The notes under the pieces were generated by a model. It ran no database searches, was not told the origin of the DNA, and worked only from the letters and a program-made list of their open reading frames with translations. Below are positions 1 to 12,414 of a stretch of DNA of 64,000 nucleotides, in pieces; the first letter of the stretch is position 1; the number at the start of each line of letters is the position of its first letter. The stretch is taken from NCBI GenBank assembly GCA_944548615.1, contig OX155951.1:36732709-36796708 (forward strand), in the 5' to 3' direction. A program made the translations under genes and the position numbers. The stretch comes from Micropterix aruncella. Its lineage: Eukaryota; Arthropoda; Insecta; Lepidoptera; Micropterigidae.

Positions 1-1969
1 CTTTATGTGCCAACGAAATTGGTGTGGGCATCCAAATATCCCCCTTGGTATACGGCTTCATTAATTAATATTACCAAGGAGAAGTATCGATACCATCAAA
101 GGTTTAAACGGTTTCACAACCCGCTTGACTACAACAAATTTTCCCTGTTGAGGTCCAGGCAGAAACTTATAAACAGGGATTGCTATGCAATGTACATTAA
201 AAAAATTGAAACAAATATTCTTAGCAATCCTAAGTCCTTCTGGTCTTATGCCAAATCCCTCCGGAAGTCCGACTCTGTCCCTAAAAGAGTAACGTACTTA
301 GGTAGTGTCTCTGCGTCAGGGGAGGAAGTGTGTAATATGTTTTGTAAGTATTTTGAATCCGTGTTTGAACCGATTTCCGCTAGTCCTAGTACTTCTGCTC
401 ATATCGAATGCCATGGTAGTAATATCTCGTCTATTGAAATCACTGAAGAATTGGTGGAGGAGTATATTAGCAAGCTCGATCTCAATAAAAGTGCTGGACC
501 AGACGGTATCCCACCTTTGTTTATATTTCGCTGCGGTCATACTTTGGCCTTGCCGCTTACCTTACTTTTCAAGAGGTCGGTTTGTTATGGCACCTTTCCC
601 GACGAGTGGAAGCAAGCTTTTGTTACACCGGTATACAAATCAGGTTCGAAAATTGATGTTACTAACTATCGTCCTATTTCCAAACTCTCAATCATCAGTA
701 AGCTATTTGAAAAAATAGTTTACGATCAATTATATGCGGCAACTACTCATTGTATTCTACCCCAACAGCATGGATTTAGATCTGGCAGGTCTACGGTATC
801 TAATCTTACTTTGTTTACGAGTTTCCTGTCGCTTCAAATGAGTAAACGCAATCAAGTGGATGCTATTTATACTGACTTCAGCAAAGCTTTTGACAAGGTG
901 GACCATACTAATCTTATCTCAAAATTAAGTGCCGTTGGAATTCACGGTGATTTACTACGTTGGTTTGCATCGTACATACAAAATCGTTGCCAGCGTGTGG
1001 TTATTGGAGGATTTAAATCCGACTGGACAAGTATATCCTCGGGTGTGCCACAGGGTAGCCTTTTAGGGCCCCTTCTATTTACATTTTATATCAATGACAT
1101 AAATACCTGTTTTAAATTTTGTAAGTTTTTACTTTTTGCTGACGATATGAAAATGTACGCACCTGTTAATTCCCTTGACGACTGTCAATTGGTCCAGGAT
1201 GATCTAGATAGACTATCTCTTTATTGCGCCTCGAATCGTTTATTCCTGAATGCTGCGAAATGTGCTACCGTTAGTTTTACGCGGAAAAACAATATTCTAC
1301 CATTTATTTATACTGTCAATGGTTTCTCGATAACCAAGAAAAATGCAATCCGGGATCTAGGTGTTCTTTTAGATAGTAAGTTATTATGTATATAACTCCC
1401 ACATAGATAACATCACAAAAAAAGCATATAGTATGTTAGGATTCGTACTTCGAACTTCAAAACATTTCGCAGTTAAAAATTCTCTATTACTCTTGTACTA
1501 CGCTTTCGTCCGCAGTCACCTCGAATATGCTTCTCAAATATGGTCTCCTAGCTATAATGTTCACATAAAAAGAATTGAACGTATTCAAAATGTGTTCCTG
1601 AAACATTTGAATTATCGCTCCTTCTTGTCCTTTCCCAATCACAACGAAGCAGCTGCTTTTCATGGGCTTCAATCCTTACAATCAAGAAGAAAATGCGCAG
1701 ACGTGTTGTTTTTCCATAAAATATTGGCAGGTTATATTGATTGTTCTGATCTTCTTGGAATGATATCTTTCCGTGTACCATCGCGACTCACTCGCCAAAC
1801 GGAGTTATTCCACCTTCCGCAGGTTAGTACTAATTATGCACAAAACTGTTTCATGTATAGGGTATGTAAAATTTGTAATACGCAGCTCGGCGATATTGAC
1901 GTATTCAATACGTCATCATTCGCTCTTAAGAAAGCAATTATTAATGATGGTATTGATTTATCATTGTAA
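1..1969 (+). pseudogene. LINE ORF2: reverse transcriptase and C-terminal region, frameshifted
   Basis: The frame is open from base 1, so the true start is upstream of the window; the GTG at 7 is not a believable start. Counting from there, RT motifs appear in order: SAGPDGIPP (about 162-170), NYRPIS (220-225), GFRSGRST (256-263), DFSKAFDKVDH (290-300, first catalytic Asp), SGVPQGSLLGP (345-355), FADDMKMY (377-384, catalytic Asp pair) and LGVLLDSKL (451-459). The frame ends at 1395, but the expected continuation (YNSHIDNITKKAYSMLGF, then RSHLEYASQIWSP) follows at once in the next frame, from about 1391 to 1969. A single net frameshift near 1385-1391 therefore breaks an otherwise well-kept ORF2. 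The protein would copy the element's RNA at a nicked target. Because only one lesion is visible, the insertion is probably fairly young. Confidence 0.85.
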
Positions 1970-2304
1970 TCGCAATATATAATTTATTATAAATAATATT
2001 TATTCAAGAATATCTTTAAATAATATGTATGTCTATATTATGGAACGTGTATTTACATAAAATTTTATTTACCTATTATGACTCCTTTCTTCCCAGTTCC
2101 CACCTGTCCCTATGAGTGTTAGTTAATTCTTCAAAAAAATTATATTGTTGTGTTTAAATTATGAATGTTTAAGTGGAAACATGTAATTAGCTTTATTTTT
2201 TTTAACCTAATAATTCTGTAACAAATTTATTGTAACAGCTGTATGTTTCCTTAAAAAATAATAAAATAAAAAAAAATAAAAAATAAAAAATAAATTAAAA
2301 AAAA
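1..2304 (+). mobile_element. Jockey-like non-LTR retrotransposon (LINE), 5' end outside window
   Basis: The element runs in from the left window edge. It holds the reverse-transcriptase part of ORF2, a 3' untranslated stretch after the stop near 1969, and an A-rich tail of A/TAAA runs at about 2251-2304. Such a tail is the usual 3' end of a LINE copied by target-primed reverse transcription. The endonuclease and any ORF1 would lie upstream and are not visible. The clade call rests on RT motif wording and is not a phylogenetic placement. Confidence 0.85.
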
Positions 2305-2379
2305 CCAAGCCTATTATTTAATGCATCACCCTGTGCTTAAGCGATTGGCGAATGAAAGATATCAAGTATGTTATCTTAC

Positions 2380-2563
2380 CTTGTACTTTTAATTCGAAGA
2401 TTTGTATAACAAAGAGTGTCAAAACACGGGAGCTTCTGTCGCACAGTGACCAAGCGTCGTAATATGCCGTCGCTTTGTCAGTTAACCTATACTGGTATAA
2501 TACATGGCAGCATTTATATTTTCGGATAAATTTTATCGGAACGTATTGCCGCTCGACCGCCAT
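2380..2563 (-). other. Exon-like open frame, unrecognised
   Basis: On the minus strand an ATG in good context (AAGATGGCGG) opens a 61-codon frame beginning MAVERQYVPIKF, which runs to a CAAG|GTAAGA donor-like site at about 2379. This could be a first coding exon, but no family is recognised and no second exon was found. It may be chance. The same AAGATGGCGG word is also a YY1/Pho-type initiator motif. Confidence 0.2.
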
Positions 2564-3563
2564 CTTACCCTATATTTAAAAAAGGACGGAGCGTTGTTCG
2601 GTGAAGGGTTGTTATCTCTTTCCCTTGCATCTCGCAAGCGGCCGAGCGTATAGGTATATTGACAGCAAATGAGGTCAGCAAATCATCAAAAGATGAACCC
2701 ATCCTATCCATTAACTAAATGCTTTCATGCTTAAAACTGTACAATCAACTTTCATTTCCGGTCACGATATTCAGGCCCGTAATTTGTAGTGGCCTAGGGG
2801 TAGCTATGGGTAGTTTTCTTCGTTGTATGTATAGTGTATTTTTAGACTATTTTGTGGTTTTTTCCTGAAAAAATATATTTAAAAAAATACTTACGTGACA
2901 TGGACCTAGTCTCTATGGTTTTTTAATTCCATTAAACATAAGCCTTCAACCGTAATTTTCAACAGCTATAATCAACCGAGCATGAGCGGTAATAAAAAAT
3001 ATACATCGTTTGACTGCCATCCCATGTACTTGCCGCCACACTTTTTTAACGCATATTTTCTAACAGTTGGCTGCAGCATAAGTATGTATTTTTAATATAA
3101 TTTAAACTACAAAGATTTACAAATAAATAATCAACAGCTAAAGAAATCAACGGCAATGAAAATGCTGTTAAAATTGGCGGTCGCTGTGTACCTAAGTAGG
3201 GTCGGCAGGCGTCGGCGTCGCGAGATGTCGGTAAGCAAACGCTTCGGGAATGTCACAACAGCGACAGTTTAAAACGTTCATAAATATTTATGAATATGAA
3301 TAATTGAATTTCCATATTGGCCTTTCCCCGCCGCGCCGCGATGTCGCATCACTGGCCCGGGACAACGTCCGCCACGACATCATTGCAGGGCTGCTACGAC
3401 ATCAACACAGGCTGTTTTAAATCCCACAGTTTTTTTTAAATTATTAAATATTTCAATCAAGTCAATCACTTTATTTTCATTTTAAACTTATATATTAATT
3501 CATTTTAAACTCAATATCATTTAACTATAATGAGTTAGGGTATTTTCTATCGCTGCTAAACAA
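2564..3563. other. No gene seen; unclassified sequence with an AT palindrome
   Basis: Mixed-composition DNA. A GC-richer part at about 3170-3420 holds CG-rich words next to a perfect 18-bp palindrome (TTCATAAATATTTATGAA, 3277-3294). I see no coding signal or recognisable repeat ends here. Confidence 0.4.
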
Positions 3564-3791
3564 TCCTACTACTATTATAAACGCGAGTTTGTAAGAATTT
3601 ATGTATGGATGTTTGTTACTCTTTCACGCAAAAACTACTGAATGGATTTGAATGAATCTTTACAATAATATAGCTTACACATCAGAATAACACATAGGCT
3701 TAAATTTATAAAGATATATAGTTTTCTATCTATATAGTTTTCTATCACAATTTTCCATCACCACGCGGGTGAAACCGCGGGGAGTAGCTAG
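3564..3791 (+). mobile_element. Short non-autonomous Helitron (lepidopteran Lep1-like)
   Basis: The 5' end is TCCTACTACTATTATAAACG and the 3' end is GGGGAGTAGCTAG. Just inside the 3' end is a GC hairpin (ACGCGG-GTGAAA-CCGCGG). The flanks are A on the left and T on the right, as expected for a rolling-circle element that inserts between A and T without duplicating its target. The 228-bp body carries the wording found in many lepidopteran genomes (TTACTCTTTCACGCAAAAAC; ACATCAGAATAACACATAGG). It has no coding capacity and would depend on a Rep-helicase supplied elsewhere. Confidence 0.8.
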
Positions 3792-4261
3792 TATCTTTAA
3801 ATTTCAAAAATGTTTTTAACTTCTTAGCTCACGTTGCTATTAATGAGTGATTTTTATGTTTTAAACTATATATATTTTTAGTCGTTTTATTTTTTAAACC
3901 TAAATTTCATTTATAAAGAAGAATAATACCTATTGTCATTATATGTACGGTTAAATATCTAACCTGTAAAATCAGCCAATTTTCCATTTTATCCTAATGC
4001 TCCTGGTCAGGATATTAGGTAAAAGTTATGAAATTATTGCATTCTTATCGGTCCTAAATACATGTGCAAAAATTCAAATTATTTAGACGTCCGGAAGTTA
4101 GTGAAAATATAATTGAAAGATTCCGTTTCATTCATAGAGAGATGGATACATACATACATACATACAGGTCAAGCTAATAAAAGCGTTAAAAAATATATAT
4201 TGCGGTAGAAATATCAACGGACAGCAGATCACACTTCTAATATGCTACGTATTTTCAATAT
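3792..4261. repeat. AT-rich spacer with a (TACA)n repeat tail
   Basis: Mostly AT-rich sequence without coding signal. At 4147-4190 is (TACA)n followed by CAGGTCAAGCTAATAAAAGC. The same tail in diverged form recurs at 39395-39440, so this is the 3' end of a dispersed repeat whose upstream part is degraded here. Confidence 0.45.
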
Positions 4262-4652
4262 TATTATATAGCATGGAATGCTGGACCCTATCAGACATCC
4301 TGTTAAAAAATCTTGAAGCCTTCAAAATAAGGAACTATCGGATGATACTACGTCCAAGGTTGCTAGTGTCAGGAGTGAAGATGTCGTAAGGCGTTTGGGC
4401 AAGAACATAGAAATATAGAGGACATACTAATGTCATGCGTCATCCCGAAAGATGTAACATTATGCATCTAATAATTTAAGGCAAACGAAAGAGTTCCGGG
4501 ACGAAGAACAACATGTTGGCTTCGTAATCTACGTGACTGGTGTCAGAAATCTACTACATCATCGGTTCGAGCGGTCAGCCAATAAAGTTGTTATTGCCAA
4601 TAGGAGAGCCGACGTTAGGTAGTGGACATGGCACCAGAAGAAGAAGAAGAAG
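4262..4652 (+). pseudogene. LINE ORF2 C-terminal fragment with (GAA)n tail
   Basis: Reading across several frames gives the C-terminal wording of a LINE ORF2: an ECWTL-like start, LLKNLEAFKIRNYRMILR, VMRHPERCNIMHLI, then a degraded SGHGTRRRRR at the end. The frame dissolves into (AAG)n at about 4636-4652, and a simple (GAA)-type tail marks the 3' end. Stops and frameshifts are frequent, so this is a dead, strongly 5'-truncated copy. The exact clade is uncertain (RTE-like is my best guess). Confidence 0.6.
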
Positions 4653-5308
4653 TAGGCAGATGTATTATTTTATTAGTCGCTGGAAAAGTAATAGTAATAA
4701 TAAATTAAAAGTAAAAAAGGATTTTTAAAGGTAAGCTTTACTTTACCCCAGGGAGTTCTAGCGGTAATCTCGGGGCCCCATCTTCAGACACTCATCATCA
4801 TGTGTAATGGAAAATTTTGAAACAGACATACGAACATTGCATGTAAATATAAAGCTTGTAATAAGGCAACCCTATTTTCAGTATGAGACAAACAGAAATT
4901 ATCGAATTTACATATAAATTTCAGATGACGGATAAAATGGAATACGAGGCAATCCTGTGAGAATTGTCGTGAATAACATGGCTGTCGCATACGACTCTCT
5001 ATAATATTTACAATCTCTCTAGAATGCTTTTTGCTTTAGACTACCTATTGTATTAGGTTGTTCCTTTCCTATGATGTTATCGGTAGGCGTTATTCACTGT
5101 CTCTTCGGAATATATTTTTTTCCTCATTAAAAAGTCTTCCATCATCAAAAAAAGTGGAAATCCATACATCTGGGACATCTGTAACCGTCTGCCCTCATTA
5201 CCTTGAATATATTTTTCTGCAACCCAATGCAAAAATAATAAAAACTCTGTCAAAATGAGACCATATTCACTCATCATTAAGTGTTAGAGGATCGCTGTAT
5301 TTTCACTC
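4653..5308. other. No gene seen
   Basis: AT-rich unclassified sequence. Short open frames on both strands overlap each other and show no family motif. Confidence 0.4.
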
Positions 5309-5640
5309 GACTGCCTAACAAAAAAGGAGTGTAATTTGTTCAGAGTTCATCTATGTATGTTTTCCGTTTTATTATTCCACTATACATCTGAAAGCTTGAA
5401 CCGATGTAGAAGTGTGTGGTGTTGTTAAAATCATTATGTCATCCTAAGTATCATAGGGTACCTTAACTGACCAAATATCAAGTAAGTAGTTGTCTAAATG
5501 TCCAAATGTCAATAAATTTATATAAAATATCGCGTGACTGAGTAAATTTCGCAAATATACATATATCTATCTAAATGGATAAATAAATAAACCAAAAATA
5601 TTTCATAGAAACCGTAATAAAGATAATTATAAATACCATT
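5309..5640 (+). repeat. Dispersed repeat with GACTGCC...AAAAAAGGAGTG terminus, copy A
   Basis: It starts GACTGCCTAACAAAAAAGGA and continues GTTCATCTATG...TGTTTTCCGTTT, then a GATTGAACCGAT-like word, and ends near TAATAAAGATAATTATAAA. The same order of blocks occurs at 9247-9800. Related termini are seen inverted at 10438-10455 and 56498-56523. No coding sequence is visible. It is probably a non-autonomous element; its superfamily is unknown to me. Confidence 0.6.
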
Positions 5641-6159
5641 GTTTAGGTTCTATGTCGGCAGTGGTGATTTTTTTTTTTTTATTATATTTATTTGTTAAAT
5701 TTCATATTGGTTATCAAAAAATATCTATTGTGTTTACTATTATAAAGCCAGAGCAAGGTCTGGGAGAGTACAGTGGGTGTCGAAAAGATTCACAGCAACT
5801 CCTTTCGACAGTTTGCATCGAAACTTGCGGACGTGCGCTATCGTGCAGAAGCAGTGGCGACGATCGACTAGGATCTATTATTTAATCGCGAGATTCTTCC
5901 TCATTTCTTGCATTCGTGACATTTGTTTTAACTCCAAAAAGCTGTTATGGATCACATCGCCAATTTTCAACCTTTTCGTAAGCAAACATAAAAATATCCG
6001 TATAATAATAAACGCCAAAATGACAACTGAATAACATGAATTGAATTGAATTAGGAATGCCAACTTGAATTAAAGTTAGACAAGTTCAAATTGACAGTGG
6101 CAAAACGACGATTATATAAGGACCTAATGAGAACAAATATTATTCCCAAGATATTTCTT
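5641..6159. other. No gene seen
   Basis: A T-run at 5669-5680 is followed by a moderately GC-rich patch (about 5750-5880) and then AT-rich DNA. No motif is recognised. Confidence 0.35.
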
Positions 6160-6310
6160 CCAAATCTGGCTGTATCGGCGCGGGGTTTGCTCGGTGGGTG
6201 TTCATCTCAGTGTCTAGCGGTATGGCGTTGGACTCTGACGTGCTGCTGTCGTAGCTTGACGATCGTATTGTCCATTAAGTCATCTATACGGCAAAAGAGG
6301 GGAGTCTGCG
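6160..6310 (+). repeat. Fragment of the 26.4-27.2 kb repeat family
   Basis: The words GTGTCTAGCGGTATGGCGTT and GGACTC, then a GTCGTAGCTTGACGAT-like stretch and TTGTCCATTAAG, match the order TAGCGGTAAGGCGTTGGACT, CCGTAGTTTGACTGTGG and GTTATCCATAAAG at 27048-27120. The block is therefore a third, short copy of that dispersed family. The TAGCGGTAAGGCGTTGGACTC word resembles a tRNA A box, but no paired B box at tRNA spacing is present. Confidence 0.5.
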
Positions 6311-8199
6311 GTTAAGATAATCGGTTAAAATACTGAAAAAAATGTTTTTTTTTATATATGTATAAAAAAATGATAAGTAAAAAAAGAATATTTATTGTAA
6401 TATTAATAATAATTATAAATTAAAATTAAAATAATTCAAAAAATGTTATCTTAAATATTTATTTGACACAACCGTGGCAATATAGTGGGACTCCCAAAGT
6501 GAGCTTGCCTTAACACAGGGGTGCCTAGCAAGGCGCGCTCGGCTACTCTTTGCTTAGCATAATATAAGGATAATCATTTGCGTTTAATGTATGCGCTATG
6601 TAACCTGGGCTCAGACTGATGTGTATATAACTTTAGAAACATCCAACGGGATTTTCTGAATTGTCAATTCATGTTCTGTTGTGCTCGTGAATTTGTATGT
6701 GTATGTAATTAAATAAATAAAATAAAAAAATGAGAATAAAAAAATAACCCACCACACACACCGACACACGGATACCCATACTCACAGAGGACCTCAGTAT
6801 GGAATATGGGGGGGGGGGATATATCCGTCCATCTCGAAAACATATTTTTGCGCATTCACAATAATTTCCCCTTGCCGGAAAAGTAAAAACAAAATATCAA
6901 CCTTCTTCCCCATCTTTAGAAAGTTTAAAAAGAATTCATTGAACCAGTCAAAATTTAATACCGACTTTAACTTATAAATAAAGAACTTATAAATAACCAA
7001 TTTAGCTTCTTATCGAATCAATAAAGCCCTACAGCAAAAACCTCACGAAATGAAGACATAATAATATAACAATCGCAAGGTCAAGCTCTTGAAATCAAGA
7101 ACGTTGTAAATCGACGAATAAGAAAAAACCAGGCATAATGTGCATTCCCCATCCTACTCTGCGGCGACTCATCATAATTCATAAAGTTAAATGGAAGGAG
7201 TCGATCCAGGGGTTCCCAATTTCGAAACCGTTAAAAAAGTGAGTGTCTGAATTAATCCGTTCATTGATAGATAGACCTTAGAAAGTGGGGTGGAATGTGA
7301 AATTGAATATAACTTGTGTTGGAATATACATTCAGATAAAATAATATTTCAATGTTTTTTTAAATTTATTTCAATAAATTAAAAAATATATATATTTCTT
7401 AAAAAGGTAAAATGTGAAAGTTATCCTACCTCGCGTTGATATACATAGACGTAAATGGAACACATACATACACAGCTTCACTTAAAATGGCAGTGATGAC
7501 ATCGCACTAGTTTTTTATATTGCACTATATTAGTTATGGCAATGGATTTTCTTTCCCGGGATCTTGGGAGTAGGTTTATCGAGCTAAAAATGGGTCGTGT
7601 CGTAGGATGGCGAGGTACATGATTCTTTTCCCGCAAAGGTTTATTATACTTAAAAAAACTGATCTAAAATGTTTCATATGTTTTTGATTCGGTCTTTTTA
7701 ACCGAGGAAAAACATATTTAATGAGTTTAAAGACAAAATTAATAAATGGTTATTTGAATTAGGGAGGTCTAAATCTGAAAACTTGGTTTGTAAAGCGTAT
7801 GTATAACGGTTAATTTAAAAATAATATTGTATATTTATATAAATTATTATGCATATATTAATAGTATCATATTTTTATTTATAATTTTTCATATATTTTT
7901 AAGCACTGCTTTTAAAATTGTATTTATATATTTTATTGAATTATAAATATGTTTATACCATATAGCATTTATTATTTATTAAAATCGTATTTACGTATAT
8001 ATGTATTTGCCATATTGTATTACCTACATTGTAATATTCTTACAAATTTCGTATTTTGATTTGTATTATATTGTTATTTATTTATTCTGATATATTATTC
8101 AATCTTAATTAAGTACATTCATTGAATATAAAAATAAAAAGTTTTTTTTAACTTTAATTAGGCTAATTGTTACGTAAGTTGTTTTACTTATTTCAGTTA
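6311..8199. other. AT-rich intergenic sequence; possible LINE 3' ends
   Basis: No gene is recognised. At about 6470-6760 a unique-looking segment ends in AATAAATAAAATAAAAAAATG and similar A-rich sequence, as a LINE 3' untranslated region would. A G10 run lies at 6810-6819 and AT-rich low-complexity DNA at 7810-8140. Two repeat-like AT words recur, but without clear units. Confidence 0.35.
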
Positions 8200-8375
8200 T
8201 TTACTCTGACCCGCCTAGATACGGGACATTTAAGTCCTAATTAGGTGGGCACTGAGCATTGGCTGCATTTCGGTGTTCAATTTTTCCGAGTTACTTATAA
8301 CATTGATAACAATGGGGCTAAATGTACAAACAAATAAATAAATAAAGTGTTAAATCTAAAAAAAAAAAAAAAAAT
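8200..8375 (+). repeat. Probable retroposon 3' end with poly(A)
   Basis: An untranslated-looking stretch (CTGACCCGCCTAGATACGGG onward) leads into repeated AATAAA words at about 8333-8345 and a run of 16 A at 8359-8374. This arrangement fits the 3' end of a retroposed LINE or transcript. No coding part is identifiable. Confidence 0.35.
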
Positions 8376-9246
8376 GTTCAACTTTCGAAAACTCACTAGC
8401 TTTTCCCAGTAACAAACGCCTAAAAGAAAAAAAGTTTTGATAGATTTTCTAATTTTTAAAAAATGTATAATAGTATATATAACCAAAAACTACCTTACAT
8501 AAAAATGAGAAGTTAAAAACATCCAATATATAATTAATAAGACATACGATTAGGAATCCACAACATGAAAGGCGGAACCTCGTGGACATTGTTTCCTAAA
8601 ATAAAATAAAAATAAATGTTTCGCAAGAAATGTATTGTTTTGCAATTATTTATGTTTGTGTATTTATATATGCACGTAAATTTGTAAGTATATATTAAAT
8701 ACACTTACGTACGTTTATGTGTGTGTGTGTATGTATTGTTTAAATGTATTCATTTATTATAATGCCTATGTAGGTAATTATAAATTATCCTTTTAATATT
8801 ACTGCTTTACTTACTAGCATTATTTTAGGTCTACTTTGTCTTCGAATTTTCTAAATTATGTTGTCAATTATATTAATTGAAATTACATAAAAATAGGTGT
8901 ACTATGTAACAAACTATAACTATAACACACGTATCACTCCAGAAGAGAGTATGCTCTAGTGGAGCTGATACAATCTATCAAATCTGTACTATGCTTCGCA
9001 AATAATCATTAGGTATCTGTTCTACACTTCAATTAACATTATCGACTTTCATTTTGGTTTCAGGTAAATAAATATAAAATAAAAATAATAATCATCCATG
9101 ATACGACAAAAATTGAATCACATTAGAAATGTCCATTACACTGTATAAATATTAAAAGTAGATTAAAAACTAGAATTGAAAGCCTTAATTTAAGTTGCGC
9201 CCGAGTACCACGCGTCGTTGCGATTACTTACTTTGTTTTTTGTTAG
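8376..9246. other. No gene seen
   Basis: AT-rich unclassified sequence with a short (GT)n run near 8719-8730. Confidence 0.4.
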
Positions 9247-9524
9247 GACTGACCGACAAAAAAGGAGTGTAATGTGTTCAAGGTTCATCTATGTTTGTTT
9301 TCCGTTTCCTTATTTCACCATAACTTTTAAACGATTGAACCGATTTAGAAATGTGTGGTAATGTTATAATCGTTATGCCATCCCGAGTCACCAGTACTAT
9401 AGGTACCTTAACTGTCCAAATGTCAAGTGAGTATATTATTATGTCTAAATGTCCAAATATCAATAAATTTACATAATTGTATCGCGTTTAGTGTCAAATG
9501 AAAAATCTGATTAAGTTTATTCCG

Positions 9525-9747
<223 letters not shown>

Positions 9748-9949
9748 AAATACATAAACCCCAAATATTTTATAAATAACTGTAATAAAAATAATTATAA
9801 ACACTTTTTATAGTCAGTTTAATTAATATGCAGTCGTGTATTTTATTCTTTTTAATATATTTTCTTGTGGTCTTGGTGTGATTGTGTTGTATCCTATGTT
9901 TCCGTTTATGACTTTTGTGATGGATAATATTTTCCGAGTCGATTTTACA

Positions 9950-10260
9950 GCTATCGAGATACTCATTCTTGGCCCTGTTTTCCACGGTCAGCATTTTGGG
10001 CAGCCAACGGGAACTGACTTTAATCATGCCCAGTTTTTCACCCAAGATTCGCGATATGCTTTCGTTAAGATATCTGTGATCTCGGGCAACTGTTACTTAG
10101 TCGACCGACTATCATCCGAGTTGAGGTCTTTAACTTTTTCGATGATGTCATCTCGACCGGGCGTCCGCTGCGAGGGTCGTTATTCCGTGACTTTCGGCCA
10201 AACTGGAATTAGATTGCTCAGAATTTCACCGCAGCGAAAGAAGCGCCGTTCCGATAAACA
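9950..10260 (-). pseudogene. mariner-like transposase, helix-turn-helix remnant
   Basis: On the minus strand, pieces in more than one frame read PGRDDIIEKVKDLNSDDSRS, then LGMIKVSSRWLPKMLTVENR. These match the wording and order of the second helix-turn-helix region of mariner transposases, just before the catalytic domain. An in-frame stop and at least one frameshift are visible, and no DDE/D catalytic domain follows. It is a dead fragment lying between the inverted ends of the 9247-10455 structure. Confidence 0.55.
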
Positions 10261-10455
10261 GCTTGCAAGTGGTTATTGTTTTTCGGTCGGTTCTTTCCCC
10301 TCGTTTGTCAAAAATTTATCCACCGAACAATTTATTCATTTAAAAAAAAAATATTGACCCGTTTAGGTAACTAGATATTATGGTGGAATAAATAAACGGA
10401 AAACATTCATACGTGAATTCTAAATACATAGCAATCCTTTTTTTGGGCAGTCGTG

Positions 10456-11429
10456 TAATAAATTCGCAAAAACCAAAAACGGTTATTTAAAAATCGGTAA
10501 CATTTTTTGGGATGTATTGAACATTTTTTATAAGGTATTTTGCTAAATTTATATTCTAAATACTTCTACCTGAACCTTTTTATAATACCTACTTAAATAG
10601 TTTAATAAAATCCTTCTTTTCGAGTAAGCTAACAACCTTAGTTTCCGAACTATTAGGTTTTATCTTCGTGACCCGGATTCATTGCTCCAGTGTATACTCG
10701 TTTGCCAAATTCAAATTAAAATTCTTTATTTCTCAAAAATCATAGTAATAGATTCAAACTTGACAAACCTAACCTAACTGGATCGCACGAGACGTCCGAA
10801 CTAATGTTGGCTCAGATACTTAAAATTAATTAATTCCTAATGAAAGATTAAATAATACATTGAAGAATGTCGTGAAATCAATTTAAAATATTCGCAAAAC
10901 CTAGAATCACACAAATAGATAAACTAATACAAGTTAATTTAAACTCTTAATTTCAATAGAAATATTTATGGAAATAAAATCAAACAAAGTAAAATTTCAA
11001 CAAGAAATAAATATTCGATATTAAATATAATTTCAAATTATCCTAAAAGGGATAAGTGATAATGATAACATAGGAATCAAAAAGCATGCCAATAATCAAT
11101 ATATGTTAGGTAGATAATAATGATATTATTAGTAACAATGTTATTTACCAATAAAGATTTTATTTAGGATATACTTTTAACAAAATAAACAGAGAACAAA
11201 AGATAGTAGAAGTTGTGGTAAATCCCGGCACATGGTTTGTTTTTAATGAGCCTTTCGAACACCATCTTTTTCTTCAATCCTGTCAAGCTTCAGCTTGGCA
11301 AGACCTGCCTGAGGCGGCCCACTGGGCAATGCCGCAAATCATAATTCGTCCACCAATTTGCTGACCGCACGACGCGACTCAAAAGTGATCGAGTCGAGAT
11401 GGCGGCGGAGTTGGGGTACTGGCCGCGCT
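10456..11429. other. No gene seen
   Basis: AT-rich to about 11180, then a more GC-rich patch (11220-11430, with CTGCCTGAGGCGGCCCACTG). I recognise no coding motif. Confidence 0.35.
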
Positions 11430-11756
11430 GGCGAGTCCAATCCCGGGATCCCGCGATTCTGGGATCCCGAAACAGTTTCCTAAATCCCCTTAGTGATTTT
11501 ATAAAAGAATCGACTAGTCATAATGTATTCAGGACCAAAAAAAATCTCTACCGATAACCTCGATTATATAGGGTATTGAGGGATTACTCAAAGTCTTTTA
11601 CACAGCTAGTATTTTACAGGTCTAGTAGTCGATTTAATTAACATGGGTATTACTGAGGAGAAAACCTACAAAATTATATTTTTTTGTTCAAAAATTTTAG
11701 AACAGAGCATCTATATACTATGCATTTGCTAATCTATCCCATATCAAAACTTACAG

Positions 11757-11944
11757 AGCAGCATGATGGCAACAATTGATGACCGCATATCACGATCGGT
11801 AAGTACTGGTAACAGTAGTGGGGATGTGCAATTCGATCTAAATCAAATATATCAGTAGACGTTTGGCAGTGAAAATGACATGCGATCTTTTCAACAATTA
11901 TATCCCATTGACGTTATTTGTGCAATATACACAGAGAAAAATAT
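11757..11944 (+). pseudogene. Exon-like coding remnant, family unknown
   Basis: A TTACAG acceptor-like site precedes an open frame reading SSMMATIDDRISRSVSTGNS and, after one in-frame TAG at 11856-11858, TFGSENDMRSFQQLYPIDVI and TEKNM. It ends at a GTAAGTG donor-like site. Amino-acid composition and flanking splice words look like a real exon that has decayed. I do not recognise the family. It may be the coding part of the element with AATCCCGGGAT ends. Confidence 0.35.
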
Positions 11945-12162
11945 GTAAGTGATTCTTACATTTTGTTACTGCGGTTTTATACTGAATAACGATGTTTCAA
12001 TTGTAATTTTGCTGAATTACAAGGAATTTTGTTGAAACTCCATTACTCGAATTTAGGTATTAAAAATTTTCTCACTGTTAATGCGGAAATAATAGTAGGT
12101 ACACTATAGATTCAACATGATTCATACCGTACCTACGTACGGTGATTCAACGTTACTATAAC

Positions 12163-12414
12163 CATGGGCGCCGGCAGCAGGGTTCAAGGGGGTGCACTTG
12201 CACCCCCTGTCGGGAAAAATACATATAAAAGATTAGTTTTCTTTATTAGGTTACTGTTTGAATAAAAATAGTCGTCTAGGGTGCTGTCCAAATTTGTTCA
12301 TCACCTTGTCATTAAATTTACTGTCCTCCTCTACGTTTTTCTATTTAATTAGTTAACAGTATTGTGTATAGATACAGATTCAATTATTTAAAAGTAATCC
12401 TCGCGGCGCCCATG
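12163..12414. mobile_element. hAT-type MITE with 8-bp target duplication
   Basis: The termini are perfect inverted repeats CATGGGCGCCG/CGGCGCCCATG. They are flanked by the direct duplication ACTATAAC at 12155-12162 and 12415-12422. An 8-bp duplication is the hAT superfamily signature. The 252-bp body is non-coding and holds an internal hairpin (GGGGGTGCA-CT-TGCACCCCC, about 12190-12209). The intact duplication implies a relatively recent insertion. A transposase would have to act in trans. Confidence 0.85.

Noticed and set aside
9836..10357. 173-codon plus-strand frame
   Set aside because: It is the antisense of the mariner remnant, whose minus-strand reading matches known motif order.
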